In this document: piece by piece, positions 1-11,112 of the stretch | How positions within the stretch are numbered: the first letter of the stretch is position 1 | Layout: every line of letters starts with the position of its first letter | Assembly: GCF_905171775.1 (NCBI RefSeq) | Contig: NC_053489.1 | Span: 590,541,832-590,605,831 of the forward strand | DNA: 64,000 bases | Direction: 5' to 3' | DNA from: Rana temporaria | Taxonomy: Eukaryota; Chordata; Amphibia; Anura; Ranidae | The notes under the pieces: model-generated | The model's database searches: none | Told to the model about the DNA's origin: nothing | The model's input: the letters and a program-made list of their open reading frames with translations, nothing else | Made by a program: the position numbers and the translations under genes

Positions 1-356
1 GCTGTCTCTTTGCTGGACTGAGGCTGTCTCTTTGCTGGACTGAGGCTGTCTCTTTGCTGATCTGGAGCTGTCTCTTTGCTGGTCTGGGGCTGTCCATTTG
101 CTAGTTTGGGGCTGTACATTTGCTGGTCTGGGGCTGTCTCTTTACTGGACTAAGGCTGTCTCTTTGATGGACTGAGGCTGTCTCTTATGAACTGAGGCTG
201 TCTCTGTGCTGGTCTTGGGCTGTCTCTTTGCTGGCCGGGGGCTGTCTCTGCTGGACTGGAGCTGTCTCTGCTGGACTGAGGCTGTCTCTTTGCTGGTCTG
301 GGGATGTCTCTTTGCTGGTCTGGGACTGTCTCTTTCCTGGATGGGGATGTCTCTTG
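1..356. repeat. 22-bp minisatellite
   Basis: Tandem copies of a roughly 22-base unit (gctgtctctttgctggactg and close variants) run from the window edge to about 356. Units vary by substitution and a few are short. The array is open on both strands for over 80 codons, but the frames only repeat the unit and are not genes. The true start lies outside the window. Confidence 0.9.
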
Positions 357-1531
357 GGATAAATATCCCATCACTAACAACCCCCGTGAACGCCCGTGTC
401 CCATCTCCGCTCTTCCCCCCTCCAGGGATCGGGGCTGCCCAGTCTAAAATGCCCGGGCCTATTTTTTGTCCCAGTCCTGGCCTTGGATTAATCCTCTATA
501 TTTGTATTACTTGCAAACCACCGACAGCAATGAAAGTGAGAGCGGATCTGCTGTAAATAAATCAACACTGTCTACATTGTTGACTTGGAGAGACGTTCCA
601 AACCAAGCTGGGGATTTAAAGCCCAGGGCAAAAGGATAGGAAAATGATCCATTCCACCAAACATGTGGGTGCCAACAACCGACCAAACCCATCACTGACG
701 GTTTATAGACACTGAAGAAATTCACTGATGAGGAAAAGAAGACTTGTATTCACACCCATAAGTCAGTGCTTGTTATAAAATGATTTCACATTAGTGCCAG
801 CCTTCTTTCAAAGGAAGTATTGTAACAGCTAGAATTTAATATGGGCGTAGTCTTCCTCCTCTAGATTTAGAATCATTCGGGGAATTTAGTAGTAACATAT
901 GCTGCTAATTCAATTGCAAGACATAAAATAAAGAGCAATACCCCATATAAATGAATCAGAAGTCATTATTCCGCTTTACTATTTCATATTGCACTAAATT
1001 CAGTACAATAACCTGAAATCTGCTGCCGTGGGGCTGCGCTTGGCATTTCATCTTTCTGTTGTTTTTTTAGACATATCTGAAAGAGAAAATAAATACCGAT
1101 GGACGCAGGGCAAAAATGTAAGTTTTTTTTTTCTCCTTAAACTACCTTTCTAAGCTTGGGGTGCGCGTTATACACCGGCGCACGGTATACCCCAATAAAT
1201 ACGGTAACAAGATTGGTTGCAGCATTACCTAGGAAAAGGACAAGTGAGGTACGGTAGGGGTGGGATTGGACTGGGAATGGGGCACCTGAAAAAGTAATGC
1301 ATGGTATTGTTTCACCAAAACATACATTTCAACTGTCACATAAAACCTAAATCTGAGCTGAAGGCTAATATTAAAATACAAAAAAAAAAATACGGTACGG
1401 TATATAAATTTAAACTGATTTTCCTTGCCCAGGAAGTTGTATCCAATCCAGAGATTTGCATAGCCCTGCCAGACAGTGCAGCCGGCCCGGAATTTTTTTG
1501 TTCTTCTTCTTTTAAATACACAAGATATATA
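357..1531. other. Gene-free stretch, no clear element
   Basis: No coding region or complete transposon was recognised. The stretch is AT-rich. Around 1156-1205 there is a short sequence built on gcgcgttatacaccgg and ending in caataaatacgg, which looks like the end of an old repeat. Its partner end was not found. Confidence 0.4.
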
Positions 1532-1578
1532 CAGGCAGTCCCCGGGTTACAAACAAGACAGGGTCTGTAGGTTTGTTC

Positions 1579-2197
1579 TTAAAGTGGAGGTTCACCCTAA
1601 AAACGAATTTTTAACATTAGAGCCAGCACAGTAAGGGCATATACTTTCGGCAGGTTTTTTTTTTTTTCTCAGTACTTACCTTTATATTCTGATTTTGGCC
1701 AGGGCTTCCGCGTTCTGATGACTCTGGGACTGGGCGTTCCTATCCCTGCCTCAGGGTTCCGATGACTGCGGGACTGGGCGTTCCCATCCTTCGGTTCGAT
1801 GATTGACGGCTTGTGAAACAGGTGACCTGTCGCACAACGCGCGTCACCAGATTTCCGGAAATAGCCGAGCTGCGAGTCGGCACTATACGGCGCCTGCGCC
1901 CGCCGTGTAGAGCTGACTGCGCAGGCGCCGTATAGTGCCGACTCGCAGCTCGGCTATTTCCCGACATCTGGTGACGCGCGTTGTGCGACAGGTCACCTGT
2001 TTCACAAGCCGTCAATCATCGAACCGAAGGATAGGAACGCCCAGTCCCGCAGTCATCGGAACCCGGAAGCCCTGGACAAAAACAGAATATAAAGGTATGT
2101 ACGAAAAAAAAAAAAAAAAAAAACGCCGAAAGTAAATGCCCTTAATATGCTAGATGTAATATTGAAAAAAATAATTTTGGGTGAACCCCCGCTTTAA
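1579..2197. mobile_element. Palindromic TTAA MITE, copy 1
   Basis: The element starts TTAAAGTGGAGGTTCACCC and ends GGGTGAACCCCCGCTTTAA, so both ends carry TTAA. It is nearly a perfect foldback: the sequence from about 1700 to 1905 returns inverted at 1920-2120, with the turn near 1912. Both arms are CpG-rich and include gcaggcgccgtat and a gtgacgcg motif. TTAA target use is typical of piggyBac-like elements. No transposase is encoded. Related copies lie at 5539-6016 and 58774-59299, and half copies at 9111 and 28761. Confidence 0.8.
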
Positions 2198-2483
2198 GTT
2201 GAATATGTTTGTAATCCAAAACTCATACATTTATTAAGTGTAGCTCCAGCCAAAACAAATATTTTTAAACGTTTTGGATATCATAGGGAAGGTTTAACAC
2301 CCCTGTAATGTTTGTTTTGCTCTCTGTGCCCCTGTTCAGAATATTTTACCTCACTTTCTGTCCCGATGACAATTGGATTTTTTAAATTTTGGGTTGTTGC
2401 GGAAACAAGGACTGGTGATAAAGCATTAATGGACACACCATTTTCCCATAATAACTCTTACAGGAGTGAATGTCCCTTCCTAG

Positions 2484-3032
2484 CAGTGGCAGTGCGCCCA
2501 TAAGGGCGCCGGGTGCAGTCCCCTCTCTCCAGCCATCCCCTCTATGACCAATGGATAGATTCATGGCCACCGCTGCTACCCCCTAGTCAGGCACCCGTCC
2601 CCTATTCAGGAGCCCGGCTCCTTGCCGCTCGCAGTGCACCCAGGTGTGTTAAAACAGCGAATTAATATTTGCTTTTCTAACATTGAACCACCTCTAAACC
2701 AATCAGGTGGTTGGGTCTGTTACCCGTCACCTGATTGGCTGAAACGACAGCCGCTGTGATTGGACCCCTGACGGGAGGAGAGGACGGGAGGAAACACATG
2801 AAGGACACCACTTGCCGAAGTCACCCGATGCCCCGTCAAGACAGAGTAAGTGCCCTGCAGATGGCAAGTGGGCGGAACGGTCACAGTGGCGGCATTCGAT
2901 GACACAGTGGCAGCATTCAATGGGCACAGTGGCTGCATTTGATGGGCACAGTGGCTGCGTTAAATGTTTTTTTTCCAGTATTTTTCAGTTTGTTTGCGCC
3001 CCTCCAAAAATTTTGAGTACTAGCCGCCACTG
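2484..3032. mobile_element. hAT-like MITE of the CAGTGGCGG family
   Basis: It begins CAGTGGCAGTGCGCCC and ends GCCGCCACTG. The flanks are cttcctag on the left (2476-2483) and cttcctgt on the right (3033-3040), an 8-bp duplication with two differences, as hAT elements make. The interior has short tandem units built on gcacagtggc (2880-2965). It contains no transposase. It sits inside the mariner-type MITE at 1532-3104. Confidence 0.7.
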
Positions 3033-3155
3033 CTTCCTGTTGTCTCTCTGTTTGTAAGTAGGAGTCGTTTGTAAGTCGGATGTTCGTAACTAGGGGACCG
3101 CCTGTATAAGAGCTGTACTACCTGCTAGATTATTTGTATTTCTGTCCACTGAGGC

Positions 3156-3620
3156 CTAAGGCCTCGTACACACAACCGAACATGTCCGCTGAAACTGGTC
3201 CGTCGGACCAGTTTCCGCGGACATGTCCGACCGTGTGTAGGGCCGACCGGACAGTTTTCCGGCCTAGCGGACAGGTTTCCAGCGGACAAATGTTTCTTAG
3301 CATGCTAAGAAACATGTCCGCTGGAAGCCTGTCCGTCGGACATGTCCGATGGTCAGTACGACTCATCGGACATGTCCGCTGGCCCGAGAACCCGCGCATG
3401 GCGTCGAAGTGATTTGACGCATGCGTGGAAGCATTGAACTTCTGGGTTCGTGCACGTCGCCGCGTCATCACCGCCACGTCACCGCGTCGTCTGTCCGCGG
3501 GGAATTTGGTCTGATGGTGTGTACAGCCATCAGACCAAATGATCCCAGCGGACATGTCTGATGAAAACGGTCCACGGACCGTTTTCATCGGACATGTCTG
3601 CTCGTCTGTACAAGGCCTTA
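3156..3620. mobile_element. Palindromic MITE, 'aaggcctcgtacac' family
   Basis: The left end taaggcctcgtacacac is mirrored on the right by tctgtacaaggcctta. The interior is made of nested inverted repeats around ggacatgtccg, for example at 3181-3225 and 3295-3340. It has no coding potential. It belongs with the group of gtacacac-type foldbacks at 16876, 18040, 25391, 41315 and 42253. Confidence 0.7.
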
Positions 3621-5007
3621 GATTTACACAGCTCTGCCTAGCAGGGGAGCAAACCTGAACTTTCTTTGCTGCAGTTTCTCATTCATCTACAAATTACCTC
3701 CGCACTCTGTGACTGGGCAGTGAAGAAGAAGCAGCACACTGTTGAGCTTGTCTCTCACTTTGCACTATCCTCCTATGAGCAGACACCTTGCACAACAGCA
3801 AACATTAAATAAAACACTTAGGCTTCATTTACACTTGCGTTGCCCTCCGAAGAGCAATTCGCATTCAGGTCACTCTTCAGAAGACATTTAACAGGCAGTG
3901 GGGAGGCACTATAGCATCTCCTCAACACCTGTTTGAATCCCTAAATCCTGCACTGCATGCCATTGCATGGCAGTTGTGGGTTATCACACAGGCTATCACA
4001 AGGGAGGGAGAAGTCTATAAGCTCCTGCAGAGCCCTCCCCCTCCCTCTCCTCCCCACAAGTGAGCGAGGGGTGCTTGCAGAAGATACAGCCGCCCATTCT
4101 GTTCACTCCCCTGCTTCCTCATTGGCAGGGGAGGGAACCAATGGGACTTTACCCCAGAGGAGCAAAGGTCCCATAGAATTCTATGGGAACAGGACCACAG
4201 ATCCTAGCATGCTCTGTGGGGGAAAGTAAAGTAAAGGACACCAAGGGGATGCCCGTAAACTGGTGAGAAACCAAGAGGCAAGAGGTGCTGCCTCCTGGGT
4301 CAGTGTGCTGTTCCTTCCAAAGCATACACGGTCAGTCAGGGACATCCTGCCTTAGAGGGGGATCCCAGGTGCATTCTCCAGGTGCACCTGTACAGTTGGC
4401 GTGAAGCTTTCTGGTTGGGAGGTAGCCAGTACGATACGGCACTGCATTACTTTAACTTGCAATTGCGCGGTCATGCAACGCTGTACCAAAATAAAACCAA
4501 AATAAAATTGATGTCCTTTTTTCCTCTTTTGGTGGTACTTGAACACCTCTGCAGTTTTTATTTTTTGCGCTAAAACACATCCAATAAAATAAAATAAAAA
4601 TCTAATTTCAAAAACATCTATTCAGGTGCAGGTAAATTTTACAAAAATTAAATTTTTTCTTTAAAGATATGTCCAAATGAAGAGGGCGTGTTACCCAAAA
4701 TTGTCATTTCAGGCTTTCGTGGTTACTGGCGAGATGCTGCACTCAATTGTTTAATTTATCTCCTGGAGATTTCCGTGAAGTTCTGTGGGTTAGCTAGAGT
4801 TTACGCTCAACAATGCTAAGAGTGGTTAAACAGTTGCCTCAAAAACAACCTCCCACAATGAACGCTTTGTGCTTCACACCTCAAATCTTGTTTAAATGCC
4901 AGGGGAAGTACAGCTAACATTGCACTTCTGGCCCACTATGATGTAGGCATTGCAGGGGACAAAGTCCCCAGAACTATGGTCTGTTTCCGCCTCTCTTTCC
5001 TCTAGGC
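3621..5007. other. Gene-free stretch with repeat fragments
   Basis: From about 4421 to 4600 a fragment resembles the interior left part of the TTAACCACTT elements at 34804 and 46740 (attgcgcggtcatg, ttttggtggtact). At 3819 a motif ttaggcttcatttacacttg resembles the start of a palindromic MITE. No gene was recognised. Confidence 0.4.
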
Positions 5008-5143
5008 CAGTGATGGCGAACCTTGGCACCCCAGATGTTTTGGAACTACATTTCCCATGATACTCATGCACTCTGCAGTGTAGTCGAGCATCATGGGAAA
5101 TGTAGTTCCAAAACATCTGGGGTGCCAAGGTTCGCCATCACTG
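5008..5143. mobile_element. Short hAT-like palindrome with 8-bp duplication
   Basis: A 136-bp near-perfect foldback: CAGTGATGGCGAACCTTGGC at the left returns inverted at the right, and the middle holds catttcccatgat and its inverse. Flanks are ctctaggc (5000-5007) and ctctaggt (5144-5151), an 8-bp duplication with one difference. It is a non-autonomous hAT-type element. Confidence 0.8.
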
Positions 5144-5375
5144 CTCTAGGTCATTCACAAAACACAGAGCCCCAGGCTTCATTTTTTTGAATGGCCAGGA
5201 GAAAAAGGGAGGCGACCATAGTGCTGGTGTCTATAAAACGTATATTTTACTGGCCCAGAAGTACAGCGGGAACTGTACTTCCCTTGGCATTTAAACAAGA
5301 AGATTTGTGGGATACAGAAGAACGTGTTCATCACGAGATGTGGCCTTTGAGACAATAGAGTTTTCAACTACTTCA

Positions 5376-5538
5376 ACCACTTGCCAACCCCCTAACTGTG
5401 ATTGTACATCAATACTTTGACGTTAAATACCGTTGATAATCCCAGTATTGTTTTTTCCTTTAGGCGGTCGACTTTCAGACAAAAGTGGTCCCAGCAGCAA
5501 GATCACTTTTATAGGAGGCGGGAGAGGCACAGTATGAC
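5376..5538. repeat. Fragment of TTAACCACTT family
   Basis: ttcaaccacttgccaaccc at 5376 resembles the outer end of the TTAA elements at 34804 and 46740. The remainder up to the next TTAA element is short and decayed. Confidence 0.45.
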
Positions 5539-6016
5539 TTAAAGCGGGGGTTCACCACAAAAAAAATGTTTTAACATTACATTCAGGCGAGTTGTTAGAA
5601 TGACAATCGGCTGTTTTTTTTTAAATCCTTGCCGTACATACCGTTTTATATATATATGTTCACCGCGGCTTCCGGGTATAATCTGCGGGACTGGGCATTC
5701 CTAATTGATTGACATGCTTCCGACCGGCGCATACAGCGCGTCACGAGTTGCCGAAAGAAGCCGAACGTCGTTGCGCAGGCGCCGTATAGAGCCGACTCGC
5801 AGTCCGACTTCTTTCGAAAACTCGTGACGCGCTCGGAAGCATGTCAATCAATTAGGAACGCCCAGTCCCGCAGATTATACCCGGAAGTCGCGGTGAACAT
5901 ATATTTATAAAACGGTATGTACGGCAAGGATTTAAAAAAAAACAGCCGATTGTCATTCTAACAACTCGCCTGAATGTAAATGTTAAAAAAGAATTTGGGG
6001 TGAACCCCCGCTTTAA
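5539..6016. mobile_element. Palindromic TTAA MITE, copy 2
   Basis: It begins TTAAAGCGGGGGTTCACC and ends GGTGAACCCCCGCTTTAA, with TTAA at each end. The arms pair over most of their length: aatgacaatcggctgtttt at 5600 is inverted near 5940, and the centre lies near 5780 around gcaggcgccgtat. It is non-coding and related to copies at 1579 and 58774. Confidence 0.8.
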
Positions 6017-6049
6017 GTCCAAGAAGCTGCATAACATCTCCTGGGCCTA

Positions 6050-7277
6050 CAGTGCCTGGAAAAAGTATTCATACCCCTTGAAATTTTGCACATTTTGTCA
6101 AAAAACTTAAATGTATTTTATTGGGATTTTATGTGATAGACAAACACAAAGTGGTACATAATTGTGTGAAGTGGAAGGAAAATTATATATGGTTTTCAAT
6201 TTTTTTACACACAAATATCTGAAAAGTTTGGCGTGCATTTGTATTCAGTTCCCTTTACTCCAATACCCCTAACTAAAATGTAGTTGTGAACCAATTGCCT
6301 TCAGAAGTCACCAAATTAGTAAATAGAGTCCTCTTGTGTGTAATTTAATCTCAGTATAAATACAGCTGTTCTGTGAAGCCCTCAGAAGATCGTTAGAGAA
6401 CCTTAGTGAACAAACAGCATCATGAAGGCCAAGGAACACACCAGACAGGTCAGGGATAAAGTTGTGGAGAAGTTTAAAGCAGGGTTAGGTTATAAAAAAT
6501 ATCTCAAGCTTTGAACATCTCACGAAGCACTGTTCATTTCCATTTTCAGGTGATGAATTGGAGTATGGCACAACTGCAAACCTACCAAAACAAGCCCCTT
6601 CCACCTAAAACTGACAGGCTGGGCAAGGAGAGCATTAAGCAAAGAAGCAGCCGTTCAGTTCAGATCAACAGTTCAGGTGGAAAAATCTGTCCACAGGACA
6701 ACTATTAGTCGTGAACTCCACAAATCTGGCTTTTATGGAAGAGTTGCAAGAAGAAAGCCATTGTTGATAGAAAACCATAAGTCCCATTTGCAGTTTGTGA
6801 GAAGCCATGTGGGGGACAAAGGAAACATGTGGAAAAGCCAAACGCTATATGTTAACGCTAAAAGCAAAACACTATGTGTGGCAGAAAACTAACACTGCAC
6901 ATCACCCTGAGCACACCACCCCCACCGTGAAACATGGTGGTGGCAGCATCATGTTGTGGAGATGCTTTTCTTCAACAGGGACAAGAAAGCTGGTCCAATC
7001 TGACAGATCTTGAGTTATTTTGCAAAGAAGAATGGGATAAAAAAAATCCCAAAAAGACTTGCGGCTGTATTTGCAACGAAAGGTGGTTCTACAAAATATT
7101 TAATCTCGGGGCGGAATACAAATGCACGCCACACTTTTCAGATATTTTTTTGTATAAAAAAAACATTTATCATTTTCCTTCAAATTTCACAATTATGTGC
7201 CACTTTGTGTTGGTCTATCACATTAAATCCCAATCAAATACAATTTCAAGGGGTATAAATAATTTTTCAAGGCACTG
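6050..7277 (+). mobile_element. Decayed Tc1-like transposon
   Basis: The left end CAGTGCCTGGAAAAAGTATT follows TA at 6048-6049. The right end TTTTTCAAGGCACTG precedes TA at 7278-7279. The 1.23-kb length and TA flanks match the Tc1 family. Plus-strand remnants of a transposase lie inside. It inserted 31 bp beyond the TTAA MITE that ends at 6016. Confidence 0.85.
6422..7013 (+). pseudogene. Tc1-like transposase remnant
   Basis: The frame opens with ATG AAG GCC at 6422 and gives MKAKEHTRQVRDKVVEKFK, the start of a Tc1 helix-turn-helix DNA-binding domain. It breaks within 30 codons at a TGA. Further pieces appear in shifted frames: HRTTISRELHKSGFYGR (about 6695-6745) from the second DNA-binding half, and TVKHGGGSIMLW (about 6925-6960) from the catalytic domain. 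The stretch with the first catalytic aspartate and the C-terminal catalytic residues was not recognised. A full Tc1 transposase is about 340 residues. This copy cannot make one. Confidence 0.8.
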
Positions 7278-7703
7278 TATCAATATTATTTCATTCCGAC
7301 AGGTGTATTGCTCTGGTGGGAATTACATTTAAGACACTCTGGGCTGTGAGAGGAGGAAGGCACACAGAGCAGCTACCTTTTTTTGCCCATTCAGAGAAGC
7401 CTTTGTATTTTGTGAATGGTGTCATATAATACAAAAGCTTCTGTGAATGGACATGAGGAGGAAAAGGGCAGGCATAGCAGCTGAAGTGACTCTCCTGTTC
7501 AAAATGCATAGCTCAGAAGGAGGTTGCTGTAACGGGAGTCACTTTGGACAGGCGGCCTGTAGAATTCAGAATCCCTTGGAGAGGTTGGGAAACCCTTGTT
7601 TCAGCTCCCCATGCACCTCCTATGTTTTAGTCAGTGGCACAGGGTGACCGGGTGACCGAGAACCCCAGTCTGATCTGTACTAATAATGATCTGTACTGTA
7701 ATG

Positions 7704-7704
7704 T

Positions 7705-7757
<53 letters not shown>

Positions 7758-7760
7758 TAT
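7704..7760. repeat. (AT)n microsatellite
   Basis: An uninterrupted alternating TA tract of about 45 bases, then a short imperfect continuation. Confidence 0.95.
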
Positions 7761-8240
7761 ATATTGTCTCATACTATGGTGTGCTCTCTGTTAGGTCATT
7801 TGGGGTGTGGCTGTATTCCATTGTTCTATTGTGCCTGTCTGCCCTGGGAGCAACCTATTATGGGATGTATATGTCTCTGTGGATTAGTTGTGAGATGGGA
7901 GGGGGGATTTCTTCAGCAGCCCCTCCCAAAGACAGTCTACTGATGAGAAGTTTGACTACACCTGTGTCATGCTACTGGTGGAGGTAAAGTCTACCCTGCC
8001 CTGTTTCATTATACAAAGGAGGGGGGCTTGTCCCCCTGAGTGTATCTCTATGTACCTGTGTTCAAATAAACAGTTCATGTTTCAACTTTATAACTGAGCT
8101 AGTCTCGTCTAGTTCTTGATTACAATAGTCGGATGTAAAATCTGATATGTGAAGGTCCAGATTGGAGGAAGCAGTGTACTGAAGAAAGCACTCAAGTGGA
8201 GTAAGATGGGGACCCGTTACAGTCTTGTTCCCAGAACTAC
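7761..8240 (+). other. Possible LTR or retroelement 3' region
   Basis: A fairly GC-balanced stretch ends in a polyadenylation signal (AATAAA at 8065-8070) followed by TG-rich sequence, which is the order seen in the R-U5 part of LTRs. No TG...CA boundaries, direct-repeat partner or coding region were found. It could also be the 3' end of an unrelated transcript. Confidence 0.25.
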
Positions 8241-9110
8241 AGTGATAGCTGTATTCCAGGAGTACTATAAGCTGTCAGATATAAATAATAGAGTTAAGTG
8301 CAGGAGGTGTCATGCACCTCGCTGGATTTTACTCAAAGTGTGCCTTCATTTTTTACAAAGGAGCTGAATTCCCCAAATTCCATTTTAGGTAGACTGACCC
8401 TTTTAATAATAATTCTGTAGGCCATTCAATGTCCTTGTCAAATTTCACACCGAACTACACCTTATAACCACAACATTTTACTGAACTTCTCTTTAGCTGT
8501 TTGTGAAACTTCATTACTTATTTCTTATATGGAAGTGGCTGAATCAAGACAGCATACAGTACGTACATTACCAACATGGATAAATACCAAATTGTCATGT
8601 GTGAGATCCTTATATTCCACATAATTTCACTTGTACATTCCAGCACAGGATAGCTTCACAATATGACATATGATGACACAATTGCAAGAGCCTTTCCAAA
8701 GAACTGACAATTCTAAGGAAAGTAGAAATAGGTGTTTTTGCCTAGGGGAACATATCTGAAAAAAAAGTAAACAGTAACATCATTCCTTAGATATCCTATG
8801 CACAGTTCTGCCTTAGGCTTCAGCCTACCTGTATGGCATACAGAATAAAGCCATGGGAAATGTGTAAACATCCAATTCTCTGAATATTACAGTGATAATG
8901 CCTGTGTTACATATTTATTAGTACCGAGACACTGTATTTAGGGCCATGTTACACTGGCAATTTAATTGCACCAATCTCGCTTAGAGTTTGTGCAGCATTT
9001 CATGTCAGCAACAGGCTCGCCGGTGAGAATTGCTGTGCATTTACCTCTATGATTTAGCTACAAATAGCTACAAATGGCTGAAGGAGATCAATTTAGCAGC
9101 AAATGCTAAC
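8241..9110. other. Gene-free AT-rich stretch
   Basis: No coding region or transposon ends were recognised. A motif gggccatgttacactggc at 8941 looks like one end of a MITE without its partner. Confidence 0.4.
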
Positions 9111-9430
9111 TTAAAGCGGGGTTCCACCTAAAAAAATAAATAAAGATCAACGGCTACAAATGTTGCCGCTGCTGACTTTTAAAATAAGACACTTACCTGT
9201 CCAGGGCGCCCGCAATGTCCTCACCCGAAGCTGACCTGTCCCTCGGCTCCGGGTGCAGGCACCGCCATCTTCAGTAAGAAAATCAGGAAGTGAAGCCTTG
9301 CGGCCAGGGGTCCAGGGGTTCATCACTTCTCAGTGTGTCCACATCGACCGTTAACCCGATGTAGTCGGACACCTGTCGGTCTAGGCGTTCCCTGATGCTG
9401 GATCCGGAGGACAGCTGTCGATGGGTTGGC
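9111..9430. mobile_element. Left part of a TTAA element
   Basis: It begins TTAAAGCGGGGTTCCACC, the same end type as the palindromic TTAA elements but with a different interior. No right end was found. It stops near 9430 where decayed hAT transposase sequence begins, so it was probably cut by that insertion or by a deletion. A matching right end of this subtype (ggaaccccgctttaa) lies at 28747-28761. Confidence 0.55.
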
Positions 9431-9443
9431 TAAAAGAATGATC

Positions 9444-10545
9444 TCATATCATTAGTGACCAAGACATCTTCAAACCGCCCTCTTCATGCAGACGCTGTTG
9501 GATTGGTACCCAAAACTGTTTCTCTGTGAGTGGAAATTCCTCTGCCACCGGACGCAAAAGCAGAATGCAGCATTTCTCGAAGCAAGGCCTGGAAGTGCTG
9601 CATTCTGATAGCCCTCTGTGATGGTGGTAACATTTCCACCATGTTTTGTTTTGTACGTTGCCATACTGGTCCTTGCCCTTTATGCTTTTTATACGGGGGT
9701 CCCTCTTAAAACGCTGGAGCATGAAGGCCCCCAATTGCACTAAACTGGAAGCGCTGTACTGGCCTGGCACCTGCTCATCATACAGGATAATGTCGTCCTC
9801 CTCCCCCCCCCCATCCACGGACAACACCAGGGATCCCAGAAAGGTTTAAAGCATGCTCTTCTTGCTCCTCCTCCTCTGCCCCGGGCACCATTCTCCTCTG
9901 ACTTCTCTTCAGACTCCCGTTGTTGACTTGTCTCAGGTGGAGTTTCCCCCCCTGGAAATTCATCCAGCATTGCGACTTCCTCATCTTCCTGCTCCTCGAC
10001 GGCTTGATCAATGACACAACGCAATGCACGCTCCAGAAAGAAGGCGTAAGGTACGATGTCACTGATGGCGCCCTGGCTGCGACTGACCAGTTTGGTGATC
10101 TTATCAAATGGCCGCAGAAGTCTGCATGAGTCGCGCATGAGCAGCCACTGGTGCGGTGCAAAAAAAAAACAAGCTCCCCAGAACCTGTCCTGCCACAGAG
10201 TTCGTACAGGTAGTCGTTAACTGCACATTCCTGCTGGAGCAGCCTATCAAGCATATACAATGTTGAGTTCCATCGCGTCGGGCAGTCACAAATAAGACGT
10301 CTGACGGGCAGGTTGTGTCACCGCTAAATGTCAGCAAGGCAAGCCATGGCCGTATAAGATCTTCTGAACTGGGCCAAGATTTTCCTGGCCTGCCACAAGA
10401 CATCCTGGAGCCCAGGGCATTTGGGAACGAAACGCTGCACCACTCATGTACTGCAGAGCAAGTAGCACACCTATACCAGTGCTTGAAAGGACTTTTTAGG
10501 TAGCGATTTGTGTCGCTAAAGTCTGTCCCTGCTGGAAACGCCAAC
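9444..10545 (-). pseudogene. hAT-superfamily transposase remnant
   Basis: Minus-strand pieces in three frames read as an hAT transposase. A WNSTLYMLDRLLQQEC stretch near 10260 is the conserved block just before the insertion domain. LLRPFDKITKLVS (about 10085-10120) and DIVPYAFFLERAL (about 10020-10060) follow, then an acidic linker and MLQRFKRDPRI near 9700. Frames shift at least twice and the C-terminal dimerisation block was not recognised. This is a broken gene for a cut-and-paste transposase. The upstream part overlaps a local triplication (10447-10880). Confidence 0.7.
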
Positions 10546-10880
10546 CTCGCCCTACACTGACAAAAAGTATATGAATGTATTACACACTATCATGTACTGC
10601 AGAGCAAGTAGCACACCTATAACAGTGCTTGAAAGGACTTTTATGGACCTGTTAGGTAGCGATTTGTGTCACTAAAGTCTGTCCCTGCTGGAAACGCCAA
10701 CCTCTCCCTACACTGACAAAAAGTATATGAACGTATTAGACACATATACTGCAGAGCAAGTAGCACACCTATACCAGTCCTTAAAAGGACTTTTGTGGAC
10801 CTTTTAGATAGCTATTTGATTGAATTAAGCCTGTCCCTGCTCCAAACAGCACCCTCTCCCTATACTGACAAAAAGCAGAA
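10447..10880. repeat. Three tandem ~150-bp units
   Basis: Units starting at 10447, 10593 and 10744 share tactgcagagcaagtagcac, the aaggactttt block and the end ctgacaaaaag. The third is the most diverged. The first unit overlaps the 5' side of the hAT transposase remnant, so the triplication lies at the upstream end of that element. Confidence 0.85.
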
Positions 10881-10999
10881 TGTAAGATGGCCGCCAGATC
10901 AGGTCTATTTATAAGGTAGGGAGTATGTCCATGTGCTGAAATGTCTCAATTGGCTGTCCTGCACCACCTGATGGATGTGTCATAAGTCAAAGTTCTTAC

Positions 11000-11112
11000 C
11001 CATGTAACATTGCAGACCGCCGCGAACATCGCCAGATGTCCGCAAGTTGGCTGCCCGCGAACACGCAAAGTTCGCCGCGAAACGCCCACCGGGCGAACCA
11101 GCAGGCCATCTC
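11000..11112 (-). mobile_element. Probable terminal region of the hAT element
   Basis: A CpG-rich block with short inverted motifs (gttcgccgcg, cgcgaac, gggcgaacc) ends in ggccatctct near 11112. Such subterminal repeats are common at hAT ends. On the minus strand this would be the 5' terminus of the element whose transposase remains lie at 9444-10545. The opposite end and the target duplication were not found. Confidence 0.4.

Larger units (their letters stand above)
1532..3104. mobile_element. Mariner-type MITE holding two nested elements
   Basis: The left end reads CAGGCAGTCCCCGGGTTACA after a TA at 1530-1531. The right end is its imperfect inverse (TAGGGGACCGCCTG) before a TA at 3105-3106. 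Inverted ends flanked by TA are the hallmark of Tc1/mariner elements. No transposase is present, so it is non-autonomous. About 1.17 kb of its length is later insertions: a TTAA palindrome (1579-2197) and an hAT-like MITE (2484-3032). Motifs such as gtttgtaagt near both ends belong to the original short element. Confidence 0.7.

Noticed and set aside
1792..1830. tRNA B-box-like ggttcga motif
   Set aside because: No matching A box, acceptor stem or T-run. The motif lies in a palindromic MITE and is mirrored at about 2015.
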